NCBI RefSeq assembly: GCF_900086595.1
Contig: NZ_LT575472.1
Location: forward strand, 2,936,743 to 3,000,742
DNA from: Clostridium nigeriense
GTDB taxonomy: Bacteria > Bacillota > Clostridia > Clostridiales > Clostridiaceae
Length of the DNA: 64,000 bases
Direction: 5' to 3'
Part shown: positions 36,576 through 46,191 of the stretch, one piece after another
How positions within the stretch are numbered: position 1 is the first letter of the stretch
Layout: every line of letters begins with the position of its first letter
The notes under the pieces: model-generated
Told to the model about the DNA's origin: nothing
The model's database searches: none
Seen by the model: only the letters and a program-made list of their open reading frames with translations
Translations under genes and position numbers: made by a program

Positions 36576-38729
36576 CTAGTGTCCTATAAGCCCACTTTTA
36601 TTTAACTTTTCTATAAACTTTTTACTTGCTTTATTAATTGGTCCTTTTAAAAATAATCCTATTATTATAAATATTGCTCCATAACTTAAAAGCATAAGTA
36701 AGTCTCTAGTTAAATTTTCTTTAACAACACCAGCTACAGCTTCCCTCATAGCTGAAATTGCATAAGTAAAAGGTAATAAAGGATTTACCTTTTTAAAGAA
36801 ACTTGGCATTACTTCTACTGGAAAAGTACCACCTGCTCCTGCAACTTGTATAACTAATAAAATCACAGCTAATGCCTTACCTACATTTCCAAATATAGAT
36901 ACTAATGTATAAACTATGGTAATAAATATTATACTACTTAATATACTTACTCCTATAAACAACCATTTATTTAATACATAACATTTTAATAAATATAAAT
37001 CTCCTAGGGTAAGAATTATTGTTTGGCATATTCCTATAGCTCCAAAGGTCAGAAGTTTTCCAAAATACTTTTCATAAGGTTTAAACTTAATTTTTTCCTT
37101 AAATCCATGTGGTTCAGTAGTTAATAAAGAAACTAATATTAATGACCCTACCCATAGAGCTAGGGTAGAATAAAATGGCGACATTGCAGATCCGTAATTA
37201 GGAATATAAAACAATATTTCTTCTTTTATTTCTACTGGGCTTCCTAAAAATTTACTTACAGCTTCCCAATCATTTTTTAAAATAGATAATAGTTTATCTA
37301 TTTCCCCTTCATTATTTATTACTGATAATTTCTTTGATATTTCTCCTAAGCTAGATTTTATAGTTGGCATTTCGCTTCTTAATTTATCTATATCTTCCAT
37401 CCCTAAGTTTAGTGCTTTATCTAAAGTATCAAGCAAACTATTTATATCTGGAATAGCTGATTTAGCTTCGTCTATAAGCTTAAGAGAGTTGTCAGCAATT
37501 GAAGTTAATTCATCTATGGCCTTATTTATAGCCGGAATATATTTAGAATCATAATTATTTAAAATGCTATTTATAATATTTTTATTATTTTGTATTAATA
37601 CTTTAATTTCTTGAAGCTTACTTTTATCTATAGGCTTTGCATTATTAATTTCATTTTGTATTTTTCCAATAACGTCTATAGCAGAATTTATCTTAGAACT
37701 TGCTAAATTTAAATCATTAACTATTTCTTTTATACTTTCATTAAACTTAGCTAAGGGCTCTAAAGCTTTCAAAATACCATTAATCTTATTATTTATTTCT
37801 CCAAACTTACTACTAATATTGTCAAGTCCAGTTATAATTGAATTTTTATCTATATTTATATTAATAATTGAATTAATAATTCCTTCTAAGGCATTAAGTT
37901 CTCTACTTATTAATTCTAAATCCGATTTTACTACTGGTGCTATCTCTCCTAAAGCTCCTTTAGATTTTTCCAAAGCATTTTTAGTATCAATTAATAAACT
38001 ATCACTTGAGGATAAGGTATCATCTAATAAAGGAAGATTCTCTTTGGCTCTCTTTACTAACGCTTCTGCCTTTTGGCTACCCTCTGTAGCTTCATTTATT
38101 ATATTTTCAATTTCAGGAATCTTATTATTTAAACTAATAATTCCATTCATTAATTTTAATATCTTATCTTTAGCTCCCTCAATACTAACTCCAGCTTCAT
38201 TTAGTATTTTAAATATTACACCATCTACAGTTTCTATTATGTTACTATCAACTTGAGACTTTATTGTAGTAACTCCTTTATCAGTTATTTTAGGAGCAAT
38301 TGCATTGCTCTTCTCGTTAACTTTGTATATTAATGTTGGCCTTTTAATGGGCTTGTTTACTATAGATAAGGTTTCTTCTGTAAACTCTTCTGGTATTATT
38401 ATAGTTGCATAATATTTTCCCTTCTCAACCCCACTATTCCCCTCTTCTTCTGAAACAAACTGCCATCCTAAATTAGTATTATCTTTAAGCTTTTCTACTA
38501 GCTGATCTCCAATGTTTATATTTTTTTCTTGAAGTTTTCCCCCAATATCCTTATTAACAATTGCAACCTTTATTCCACCAGTATTTCCATAAGGATCCCA
38601 ACTAGCTCTTATATTAAACCAAGCATATAAAGAAGGTAATACAATAAGTCCAATTATAATAATAAGTGCCACCCAATTATTAAGAATACTTTTTAAATCT
38701 CTATTAAATATTTTAAATATATTTCTCAT
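36576..38729 (-). CDS. YhgE/Pip-family membrane protein
   Basis: 717 residues from ATG 38729; an ATG at 38741 overlaps the GGAGG site serving the later one. The N-terminus has one helix followed by LPSLYAWFNIRASWDPYGNTGGIKVAIVNKD, the YhgE/Pip signature. A long coiled-coil middle (about residues 190-490) is rich in Ile, Asn and Lys. Five or six C-terminal helices form an ABC-2-type permease domain (FPVEVMPSFFKKVNPLLPFTYAISAMREA). Relatives include the phage infection protein and type VII secretion-linked exporters; no such system is nearby. Confidence 0.87.
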   Translation of the reverse strand: MRNIFKIFNRDLKSILNNWVALIIIIGLIVLPSLYAWFNIRASWDPYGNTGGIKVAIVNKDIGGKLQEKNINIGDQLVEKLKDNTNLGWQFVSEEEGNSGVEKGKYYATIIIPEEFTEETLSIVNKPIKRPTLIYKVNEKSNAIAPKITDKGVTTIKSQVDSNIIETVDGVIFKILNEAGVSIEGAKDKILKLMNGIISLNNKIPEIENIINEATEGSQKAEALVKRAKENLPLLDDTLSSSDSLLIDTKNALEKSKGALGEIAPVVKSDLELISRELNALEGIINSIININIDKNSIITGLDNISSKFGEINNKINGILKALEPLAKFNESIKEIVNDLNLASSKINSAIDVIGKIQNEINNAKPIDKSKLQEIKVLIQNNKNIINSILNNYDSKYIPAINKAIDELTSIADNSLKLIDEAKSAIPDINSLLDTLDKALNLGMEDIDKLRSEMPTIKSSLGEISKKLSVINNEGEIDKLLSILKNDWEAVSKFLGSPVEIKEEILFYIPNYGSAMSPFYSTLALWVGSLILVSLLTTEPHGFKEKIKFKPYEKYFGKLLTFGAIGICQTIILTLGDLYLLKCYVLNKWLFIGVSILSSIIFITIVYTLVSIFGNVGKALAVILLVIQVAGAGGTFPVEVMPSFFKKVNPLLPFTYAISAMREAVAGVVKENLTRDLLMLLSYGAIFIIIGLFLKGPINKASKKFIEKLNKSGLIGH

Positions 38730-38825
38730 GTTTTCCTCCATATAAGCCTTATCCTATGTAATAACTTTATTGTTCACTTAATTCAATAAAATTATTACCT
38801 TTTTAATATAGCTTATATAGAGAAT

Positions 38826-39968
38826 CTAATTTTTAAAACCTCTTCTAAAAGCAAGTAATGCATTTAGATTATCATATGAATATACTTCATTAGCAGCTTC
38901 ATATCCAAAAGCACCATAAATATCACTATCTATATTTAACACTTGAAAATTTTTCATTTTATTCACTGCTAAATCATACAGTTCTTTATCATTTATTACC
39001 TTTGCTATTAAAACTAAGTTAGCATAAATAGATGTTGATTCTACTTTACTTTCTTCCATTGTTTTTATATCATATGTGGTTGAAATATATCCATATTCCC
39101 TTAACCTATTCTTTAGCCAATGTACACTTTCACTTACATCTTCATTTACTTCTGCTTTATTTAAAATAACCAGAACAGATAATAATGTATCTACCTTTTC
39201 TTCATTATCATAGCTTTCCTTATCACCATCATAAAACTTTCTATATAATGGAAGTTCACTACTTATAAATCCATTGTTGATAACTTCAAGAGATTTATTA
39301 TATATGTTACTCCACTCCTCATCAAACAAAGATAATACATCCATTGCATATAAATCTAAGTAACATAAAGTAGTTATATTACTTTTTCCATATCCATCAT
39401 TAAAATCTACAAGTCTATCATCTGTAACTAAATTTTTCTTAATTCCTTTAGCAACCTTTAATCCATAATATCTATATTTAAAATTATCAAAATCCTCTCC
39501 TGCTAAAATAAATGATCTTGCTATTCTTAAATCATCTATAGTTGCAGAAACATTTGAAGGCTGATTTTCTTCAATCCTCCAGCTTATTAAGCCATCCTTT
39601 AACATCATATTATCTTTAATGTATTTAAAGATATTTTCATATTCTACTTTATTATTGTTATACAAATAATAATTTAAAATCATTCCTTGAGATTCAGATA
39701 ATATATCATGACCCTTAGTTAAATCTCCATCAGTTTTATTATTACTATAATTAGTATATATTCCTCCTTCATCATCCATTAATTCATTATTAATGAAACT
39801 CAATAATAATCCTTCTTCTCTTGAAACTTCTTCATTAGATATAAATGAAGGTAATTGAACCTTCTTTACATATTTATATAAGTTTACATACCCTATGTAT
39901 GACGTAATTAATATTACACTTAAAATAATAACTATAGCTTTCATCTTATTTTTCATAACAAATTCCAT
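38826..39968 (-). CDS. Glycoside hydrolase family 8-like protein
   Basis: 380 residues. An N-terminal anchor (IVIILSVILITSYIGYVNLY) exports the rest. LTKGHDILSESQGMILNYYLY carries the family's acid Glu, and SATIDDLRIARSFILAGE the Asp region; the fold is an (alpha/alpha)6 barrel by pattern. ATG 39968 follows AAAGGATAG and lies one base from the stop of the K+ channel gene, so they form an operon. The polysaccharide substrate is unknown. Confidence 0.7.
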   Translation of the reverse strand: MEFVMKNKMKAIVIILSVILITSYIGYVNLYKYVKKVQLPSFISNEEVSREEGLLLSFINNELMDDEGGIYTNYSNNKTDGDLTKGHDILSESQGMILNYYLYNNNKVEYENIFKYIKDNMMLKDGLISWRIEENQPSNVSATIDDLRIARSFILAGEDFDNFKYRYYGLKVAKGIKKNLVTDDRLVDFNDGYGKSNITTLCYLDLYAMDVLSLFDEEWSNIYNKSLEVINNGFISSELPLYRKFYDGDKESYDNEEKVDTLLSVLVILNKAEVNEDVSESVHWLKNRLREYGYISTTYDIKTMEESKVESTSIYANLVLIAKVINDKELYDLAVNKMKNFQVLNIDSDIYGAFGYEAANEVYSYDNLNALLAFRRGFKN

Positions 39969-39969
39969 T

Positions 39970-40752
39970 CTATCCTTTCTTCTTTTCTCTTAAAACCCTT
40001 AAAGTTTTGTATATATTATCTAATTCTTCATCAGAAATATTATCTAAATTATCTATTTTAAACTTAATAAATTCGATAGTTTCATCTCTAAAAGTTCTTT
40101 TTTCCCTCTTTCTTATATCCTTATTAATTATATAAGCTGCAATAGTACTTGTAGTTACCCCTATAAATCCTATTCCAAAAATCATAAGAAGTATAGCAAC
40201 TACTCTTCCTAATCTAGTTGTTAATAATATATCACCATATCCTACAGTAGTAAATGTGACAAAGCTCCACCAAATTGCATCTCCAAAGGTCATATCCTCA
40301 AGCAATGCAATTATAACTGCACCTAATACTATTATAATGGTTGTTACAATTAGTAAGTAATTAAATTTATTAACTTTAACTGTTTCTTTAATTTTATTCT
40401 TAAACTTAATAATTAAAATAAATAAAAATATTACTTTAACTATCTTTAGTTGAGTATTAATATCTACAAATATCCTTAAGTTTAAATTAATAATTATTTT
40501 TCCAATTAAGATAAAGGGAAAAATAGATAGAAAATCTACAATATTATTAACTATAAATTTTATCTTTCTCTTAGATATAGCAAGATTTAATACGTAATCT
40601 AGTAAAAATATAAAACTACCAATATAATTAATATAATAAAAACTCTCTACTACCATTAAAGGAAGCTTATACATTAAATCTAATATTATCATAATAGAAA
40701 GCATTAATGCTAATAACCCTATAAACAATTCATATAAAGTTTTTCTTTTCAT
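39970..40752 (-). CDS. Voltage-gated-type potassium channel
   Basis: 260 residues from ATG 40752 (GAGGAG upstream). Five or six helices. The selectivity filter TFTTVGYGD is intact, and the pore helix is WWSFVT. The S4-like helix (LKIVKVIFLFILIIKFKNKIK) has few charges, so voltage sensing may be weak. A short C-terminal coiled coil follows. Upstream partner of the GH8-like gene. Confidence 0.88.
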   Translation of the reverse strand: MKRKTLYELFIGLLALMLSIMIILDLMYKLPLMVVESFYYINYIGSFIFLLDYVLNLAISKRKIKFIVNNIVDFLSIFPFILIGKIIINLNLRIFVDINTQLKIVKVIFLFILIIKFKNKIKETVKVNKFNYLLIVTTIIIVLGAVIIALLEDMTFGDAIWWSFVTFTTVGYGDILLTTRLGRVVAILLMIFGIGFIGVTTSTIAAYIINKDIRKREKRTFRDETIEFIKFKIDNLDNISDEELDNIYKTLRVLREKKKG

Positions 40753-40934
40753 ATAAACTCCTCTCAATTAATTATCTACTTATATTTTATATAGTAACTT
40801 AAATAAAAATGATAATATAAAAACTTTCACTGAAATATTTTTCATTTTCCTAGTAATGTTAAAAGAATAAAAATATATCAAATTACTGAAAAAGGTGGTG
40901 AACTATTAACACTTGATTTGACAGGAGGTTTTAT

Positions 40935-40985
40935 ATGGCTTCTGTTCTCTGTATGCATCCCTTTTTATCTTTATTTTATATATAA
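40935..40985 (+). CDS. Possible 16-residue leader peptide
   Basis: ATG 40935 follows a strong AGGAGG six bases upstream and encodes MASVLCMHPFLSLFYI. It lies just before the galM terminator region and no gene follows on this strand. An overlapping frame without a start codon could encode a single-helix protein (FIWLLFSVCIPFYLYFIY), but its end is made of the hairpin at 41012-41040. Speculative. Confidence 0.2.
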   Translation: MASVLCMHPFLSLFYI

Positions 40986-41011
40986 ATCAAAACTAGAGTT
41001 TAACAAAAAAT

Positions 41012-41040
41012 ATAAACCTCAGGAATATCCTGAGGTTTAT
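41012..41040 (-). terminator. galM terminator
   Basis: Perfect 13-bp arms ATAAACCTCAGGA / TCCTGAGGTTTAT with a 3-nt loop, then TATTTTTTG on the minus strand. Confidence 0.85.
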
Positions 41041-41050
41041 ATTAAAACAT

Positions 41051-42097
41051 CTACTTTATTATTGAAAACTTATATATAGTTTCTTTATTATATTCTTCTC
41101 CCTTTTTCAGAAGTGAATATTTTACAAATACATTATCTCTACCTATTGGTGGGCTTTGAGTTTCTATTGCTATTGCATCTCTTCTATTTGGCTTCTTATT
41201 CCACTCTAAAAGTTCTTCATCAGGGAAATTAAGAGTATATAGTACAACACTATTTTGGTTAGTATAGACATCCATTTGCCTTCCTGATTCTTTATGATAA
41301 AGCCTTATCTTAACATCATTTCCGCCATTTAATACCCAACAGTGATCATAACCTTGTCCAATATTTAATTGGTAATCTTCTTCCTCAATGTCCCTACCGA
41401 TAGTCTTGGGATTTGTAAAATCAAAAGGAGTCCCTCCAATTTCTATAATATCTCCAGTAGGTACTGAATTTTCATTAACTTCAATTATGAAATCGCTATC
41501 AATATATAGGTGATGATTTAGAATGTCTTCCTTACAATTACCACTTAAATTAAAATAACTATGATTTGTTAGATTTACTAATGTATCTTCATCACTATTT
41601 GCTCTATAAGATAACTTTAGTTCATCTTCTTCTGTAATAGTATATCTAACTTTAAGGTTTAAATTTCCTGGATAGCCTTCTTCTCCTGATGGACTTAAAT
41701 AATCAAACTCAATATATGCTTCATCTTCATTTGCACTAGTTATAACATTTAAAAACTTTTTACTAAAACCTATATTTCCACCATGCCCTTGGTTAATTCC
41801 ATAATTTTTATTAAACTCCAAAAGGTTATCATTTATAATAACTTTACCATCAGCTATTCTTCCTGAAGTTCTTCCAATTAAAGCTCCATAATATGAAGGA
41901 TTTTCTTTATAAACATTAATATCCTTATACTTCATAACAACGTTTTCTATAAGTCCATTTTTATCTGGTACTAATACATCAGTTATTATTCCACCATAAT
42001 TTAGTACATTTATTCCAAAACCTTTTGAATTTCTTAAACTATAACTTTCAACTTCTTTATTATCAAATTCTCCAATTAAACTCTTCAATATCTCCAT
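41051..42097 (-). CDS. galM: Aldose 1-epimerase (galactose mutarotase)
   Basis: 348 residues from ATG 42097, preceded by AGGAGTGG; a longer frame to 42121 lacks a ribosome site. It interconverts alpha and beta aldoses. NYGGIITDVLVPDKNG, LTNHSYFNLSG (catalytic His), GQGYDHCWVLN (Asp/His) and IETQSPP (with the catalytic Glu) are the family marks. No other gal genes nearby. Confidence 0.9.
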   Translation of the reverse strand: MEILKSLIGEFDNKEVESYSLRNSKGFGINVLNYGGIITDVLVPDKNGLIENVVMKYKDINVYKENPSYYGALIGRTSGRIADGKVIINDNLLEFNKNYGINQGHGGNIGFSKKFLNVITSANEDEAYIEFDYLSPSGEEGYPGNLNLKVRYTITEEDELKLSYRANSDEDTLVNLTNHSYFNLSGNCKEDILNHHLYIDSDFIIEVNENSVPTGDIIEIGGTPFDFTNPKTIGRDIEEEDYQLNIGQGYDHCWVLNGGNDVKIRLYHKESGRQMDVYTNQNSVVLYTLNFPDEELLEWNKKPNRRDAIAIETQSPPIGRDNVFVKYSLLKKGEEYNKETIYKFSIIK

Positions 42098-42249
42098 AGT
42101 TCCACTCCTAAATTTATTCATTTAATAATATTATACATAATATTATAACTATATTCCTAATATATACTTTCAAACTAAAAGAGTCAATTATTAAAAGATA
42201 TTTTATCCATTTTTTTCTATAATATATTTAAAAATATTACCTATAAAAA

Positions 42250-42274
42250 AGGAGACATTTTATGTCCCCTTATT
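42250..42274 (-). terminator. Terminator after DUF1653 gene
   Basis: AAGGAGACA / TGTCCCCTT, one mismatch, T-rich flank. Confidence 0.55.
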
Positions 42275-42610
42275 TTAATTTACTAATTCAAATCTATATT
42301 TTTGTTCTATATCTGGATATTTATTTTTATCTACTTGGCTTAAAAACATATTTATTGGCCTAGCATATATTCCCTTATCGTCATATAGAGCCTTATATAG
42401 AACCAAGCTATCTTTTAAATTCTCATCGTGATAATATAAATCTTCTATCTTATAGATATTTATAAATTTATTTAATTCTGTATGATAAGCTTGCAATTTA
42501 TTATCTTCATTAATTATGCTTTTATCCTCAATAGGTTTACTTACAGTCATTACAGCATAATAATTATTTTTAAAATGTTTATAAATAGCAGGATACTTTA
42601 TACTTCTCAT
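42275..42610 (-). CDS. DUF1653-containing protein
   Basis: 111 residues from ATG 42610 (AATAGGTG upstream). The pattern YPAIYKHFKNNYYAVMTVSKPIED ... LVLYKALYDDKGIYARPINMFLSQVD is that of DUF1653. Function unknown. The enoate reductase gene stops ten bases upstream of this ATG, so the pair is probably one transcript. Confidence 0.75.
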   Translation of the reverse strand: MRSIKYPAIYKHFKNNYYAVMTVSKPIEDKSIINEDNKLQAYHTELNKFINIYKIEDLYYHDENLKDSLVLYKALYDDKGIYARPINMFLSQVDKNKYPDIEQKYRFELVN

Positions 42611-42619
42611 TACTATCAC

Positions 42620-43663
42620 CTATTCCTCTTGTATACTTCTAGTAAACCCTCTACCATATTGTTTTGGTATCTGAGTTTTTCTATTTAATTTAATTGCTGC
42701 TTCAAAAGCCCAGTAAGGATTTCTGAACATAGCCCTTCCTATAGCTACTAAATCCGCTTCTTCATTGCCTATAACAGCATTTGCTAACTCTGGTTCATCT
42801 AGCTTCCCTACTGCTATTACATCTACTCCTAAAGTTTCCTTTATTGCTCTTGCAAATGGAACTTGGTATGCTGCATGAGTTCCTGGCTTTCCTGCTGCTG
42901 CAATTGGACCTTCTCCTCCTGCACTAATATGGAATATATCTGCTCCAGCTTCTTTATATGCCTTTGCAAGCTCTATTCCTCTTTCTATTCCATATCCACC
43001 TTCTACATATTCAACAGCAGAAACTCTCATAATTAATGGCATATCTTCAGGCATTTCACTTTTTGCAGCTCTTATAATATCGCATCCAAACTTAGTTAAA
43101 TCCCTTCCATATTCATCATTTCTCTTATTGGTTAATTCTGAATGGAATTGATGAATTAAATATCCATGAGCTCCATGTATTTCTATAGCATCAAAACCTG
43201 CTTTAATAGCACGTCTAACTGCCATTTTAAATTTATTTACCATTTCTTTTACTTCTAATGTAGTTAACTCTCTTGGTGTTTTACAATTTTCATCAAAGGC
43301 TATTGCTGAAGGTGCAACTGGTAATTCTGCGTCTTCCGCCTTCCTACCAGCATGGGCAATTTGTATCGCTACCTTTGCACCATATTTATGGCATTCATCT
43401 ACTATTCTTTTTAATGGTTCTATTTGTTCATCACACCATAACCCTAAATCATAATCACTAATGCGTCCATCTGGTTCAACATCTGTCATCTCAATAATAA
43501 TTAAACCTGTTCCACCTACTGCTCTACTTACATAATGAACAAAATGCCAGTCTGTAGCTATTCCATCCTTCTTATCTACTGAGTATTGACACATTGGTGG
43601 TAAAACTATTCTATTTTTTAATTTAAGACCTTTAATCTCATAAGGAGTAAATAAATCCTTCAT
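42620..43663 (-). CDS. namA: NADPH dehydrogenase, Old Yellow Enzyme family
   Basis: 347-residue FMN enzyme reducing activated C=C bonds, YqjM/NamA-like. The start is ATG 43663; GGAAGGTGG lies upstream and a GTG at 43675 belongs to it. NRIVLPPMCQYSVDKKDG, IQIAHAGRKAE (His pair for ligand), EIHGAHGYLIHQFHSELTNKRNDEYG and IGRAMFRNPYWAF (FMN phosphate site) are present. Confidence 0.9.
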   Translation of the reverse strand: MKDLFTPYEIKGLKLKNRIVLPPMCQYSVDKKDGIATDWHFVHYVSRAVGGTGLIIIEMTDVEPDGRISDYDLGLWCDEQIEPLKRIVDECHKYGAKVAIQIAHAGRKAEDAELPVAPSAIAFDENCKTPRELTTLEVKEMVNKFKMAVRRAIKAGFDAIEIHGAHGYLIHQFHSELTNKRNDEYGRDLTKFGCDIIRAAKSEMPEDMPLIMRVSAVEYVEGGYGIERGIELAKAYKEAGADIFHISAGGEGPIAAAGKPGTHAAYQVPFARAIKETLGVDVIAVGKLDEPELANAVIGNEEADLVAIGRAMFRNPYWAFEAAIKLNRKTQIPKQYGRGFTRSIQEE

Positions 43664-44344
43664 AATAAAAACCACCTTCCTTATATTTCTTCTTTATATT
43701 TAAGTATAAGGATTCTGATTTTATAAATCAAGTAGTAGGAATTTTTAATTAACATTAACTATCAATACTATTAAAATTACCAAAATATTTATTTGACATA
43801 AAACTTGTCTTTACCTTATCATATATTTAGTAGTTAATTATTTTGCTGGGTAGATTTTATACATACTGCTTTTCTGCCTAGCATATCTTTAAAAATTAAG
43901 ATATTTCTCTAAATTACTATTTCTTAAATTTTCTTTATAATCACCATAATTATCAAAAGTCATACATTTAGTTCCTTCTATATTTTCACTCTTAAAATAT
44001 TCTCCATTTTTAAAAACCTTAACTTCTCTTGATTTAATATTTTAAAAGGAAGATCTTATTTCTATATCTATGGCTTGTATTTCATTATTAAAATCATATA
44101 ATATAACTTTTTATTATCTTCTATACCTATTATTCTAACTTTGATATTACTAAAAATTAGAATATTACTTGAAAGAACTACTAGTATCACAATAAAAATA
44201 CTCAAAATAATCTTCTTAAATTTAATACACTACTCTTTTACAAATATATCCATAACAAGTATATCAATTATATATTTTATTTGTATCTATCTTCACATTG
44301 TAGTGTGTACTTTTTGTTTTATATTCTTATAATTAAAGCTATAA
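43664..44344. other. Low-information gap around the pseudogene
   Basis: Apart from the broken gene, a hairpin-like stretch GCTGGGTAGA / TCTGCCTAGC (about 43845-43884) is the only structure I see. Confidence 0.35.
43889..44240 (-). pseudogene. Decayed small membrane-anchored protein gene
   Basis: On the minus strand, KFKKIILSIFIVILVVLSSNILIFS (a helix) followed by NIKVRIIGIEDNKK shifts frame into ILYDFNNEIQAIDIEIRSSF, meets a stop, then continues with REVKVFKNGEYFKSENIEG to a stop at 43889. The pieces read as one protein broken by a frameshift and a nonsense codon; no good start codon is visible. Family not recognised. Confidence 0.4.
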
Positions 44345-44571
44345 ATTTTAATACATCTCATGTTAATGTTAATCGTTCACTAAATATTTTAATTTACGAA
44401 CATTAACCAAATTTAAATACATCTCATGTTAATGTTAATCCTTACTTTATGGAAATTATATAAATGTTAATGTGCTATTTAAATACATCTCATGTTAATG
44501 TTAATCGGACTTAAGAACTCTTATGTAATAGTAAAAGAAAAATTTAAATACATCTCATGTTAATGTTAATC
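44345..44571 (-). CRISPR. Orphan CRISPR array, 4 repeats, type I-B-like repeat
   Basis: Four 30-bp repeats at 44345-44374, 44411-44440, 44477-44506 and 44542-44571 with spacers of 36, 36 and 35 bp. The plus-strand unit begins ATTTAAATACATCTC and ends ATGTTAATGTTAATC. The last three are identical and the first has one change (ATTTT). The degenerate repeat at the left marks the trailer end, so the leader is to the right and transcription is leftward. The repeat, read as GATTAACATTAACATGAG..., resembles clostridial type I-B repeats. No cas gene is in the window. Confidence 0.93.
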
Positions 44572-44762
44572 CATTGATTTTAAGCCACTCTTATTTTATT
44601 AAAATCTCTAAACATCTTATATTACTATGTTTTATAGATATTTTACCAAGTAATTTTAATTTTTTCAATTTTTTAATTTAAATCTATGCAAATGCCTTTA
44701 CTTACATACTTTAATAAAATAATATTATAATTTTGCTTGGTAAAAACATATTGCTTTTAATA
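44572..44762. other. Presumed CRISPR leader region
   Basis: AT-rich, no gene. It holds a perfect 10-bp inverted repeat TTTTACCAAG (44641-44650) / CTTGGTAAAA (44736-44745) about 85 bp apart. Leader function is inferred from position beside the intact repeats. Confidence 0.4.
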
Positions 44763-45047
44763 TCAATTACTTTTAGCTTGTCCTAATTTTACTATTAAAT
44801 CATGGACAAAATTAGATCCTCTAGATATTAAGATAGCTGTTAATATTATTCCTACAAAGGGCCATGTTGTATTAATATTTAATAAACTTAAAATATCTAG
44901 TTTAACATCTATACAAATAATTAAAGATACAACTAAGGCTCCTATCCTATCTACAGATATTTTCCCCTGTTGCCAGGTCATCTTTAATGTTTCCCAAACA
45001 CTTTCAGATATTAAAGCTAAAATAAATATGATAAATAATTTTTCCAC
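44763..45047 (-). CDS. Small hypothetical membrane protein
   Basis: 94 residues from GTG 45047, chosen because GGGAGAGG lies just upstream; ATG 45062 is the alternative (99 residues). Two or three hydrophobic segments (KLFIIFILALISESVW, IGALVVSLIICIDV, WPFVGIILTAILISRG) with a short basic loop. No family recognised; the size and topology are holin-like, but there is no further support. Confidence 0.6.
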   Translation of the reverse strand: MEKLFIIFILALISESVWETLKMTWQQGKISVDRIGALVVSLIICIDVKLDILSLLNINTTWPFVGIILTAILISRGSNFVHDLIVKLGQAKSN

Positions 45048-45127
45048 AATATCCTCTCCCATTTTCTTAAAATTCCTTTATTACATCATATTTATTTTAG
45101 TATCCAGTTATACATTATTATCTTCTA

Positions 45128-45259
45128 TTATTTATCTTCTTCATTCCCTAATAATCTCATTCTAATTTCCATATCTTTTTCTTTTCTAGTTGCTCCCTTA
45201 AAGAATATCAATATTAAAATAATGCTTATTAGCCATATTGTTGCAATAAAAAATAGCAT
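45128..45259 (-). CDS. 43-residue single-helix membrane protein
   Basis: MLFFIATIWLISIILILIFF then KGATRKEKDMEIRMRLLGNEEDK. ATG 45257-45259 follows GAGGTG at six bases, a good ribosome site. One membrane helix and a charged cytosolic tail. Function unknown. Confidence 0.6.
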   Translation of the reverse strand: MLFFIATIWLISIILILIFFKGATRKEKDMEIRMRLLGNEEDK

Positions 45260-45354
45260 TTATTTCACCTCTTCTATAAATGCTATTAGTATTCCTCATT
45301 AATAAAAAAAAATTCTTATTTTTTTAAAAAGCTCTCTAGTAATTACTTATTCTA

Positions 45355-46191
45355 TTAAATAATATACTTGTCTTTAAATAAATTAAAGTGCTGATGAAAA
45401 ATTGTATTTTTACTCTCTCTCAATGCTATTTTGCATAATTCTTTCCAATCTACTATTTTTACTTGATTTTCTAATGATATATTTTTCCTTACTATATTTT
45501 TAACTTCATTTAATAAATCTTCACTATCAAAAGGTAAAATAAATATCACATAGTCATTCTTATCCTTTATATATGATATATTCCTATTAATTTGATAATC
45601 TCTAAAAAATTCTTCCTTCCCTTTTATATCCATTAATGAATCTTGTATGCATTTCTCATAGTAATCATTATATTTATTCTCATATTTTTCTTTTAATATT
45701 CCATTGTCATAACAATTGCCACCAAAATCTTGTTCTGTATATTTAATCTCTAAATAAATTTTTTCTCCAGTTGAAATTTCTATATATAAGTCAAAATTAG
45801 TACTATCCCTTTTGGAAAATGATTTTTCAAAGGCTATCTCCTTTATTTCTGAATCGCTACTAAAATTTAAATTAGTAACTTGTTTTAATAATTTTAATAA
45901 AATCTTATCTTTTGTTATTGGTAAGAAGAAATTTATACACATTAATTGAGATGAATTTAAATGATGTGCATATTCATGATATTTAATTTCCTTTAATATT
46001 TCATCTTTAATATCTATAGATGGCAATAAATTGTATATAGGTATTCCATTTTCCTCTTTAGTTTTTGGTAAAATATGACCATAATCTTTAGGTGAATTTT
46101 TATAAATTCCTCTTTTAGTAATACCTAAGAAGTTCTTCTTATAACTTTCCATATGCTGTATTACTATTTCTCGATAATCCTTTGTCCTCAT
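45355..46191 (-). CDS. PGN_0703-family putative restriction endonuclease-like protein
   Basis: 278 residues. STNFDLYIEISTGEKIYLEIKYTEQDFG (about 140-167) reads as a PD-(D/E)XK core (D ... ExK), and HLNSSQLMCINFFLPI matches the N-terminal part of PGN_0703-like nucleases. No methyltransferase or partner is adjacent. It sits between the CRISPR array and the rnpB element, on the host side of the junction. DNA cleavage is inferred only. Confidence 0.65.
   Translation of the reverse strand: MRTKDYREIVIQHMESYKKNFLGITKRGIYKNSPKDYGHILPKTKEENGIPIYNLLPSIDIKDEILKEIKYHEYAHHLNSSQLMCINFFLPITKDKILLKLLKQVTNLNFSSDSEIKEIAFEKSFSKRDSTNFDLYIEISTGEKIYLEIKYTEQDFGGNCYDNGILKEKYENKYNDYYEKCIQDSLMDIKGKEEFFRDYQINRNISYIKDKNDYVIFILPFDSEDLLNEVKNIVRKNISLENQVKIVDWKELCKIALRESKNTIFHQHFNLFKDKYII

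Noticed and set aside
44141..44332. 63-codon plus-strand hydrophobic frame
   Set aside because: Antisense to the decayed membrane-protein gene; the minus-strand reading makes better sense.
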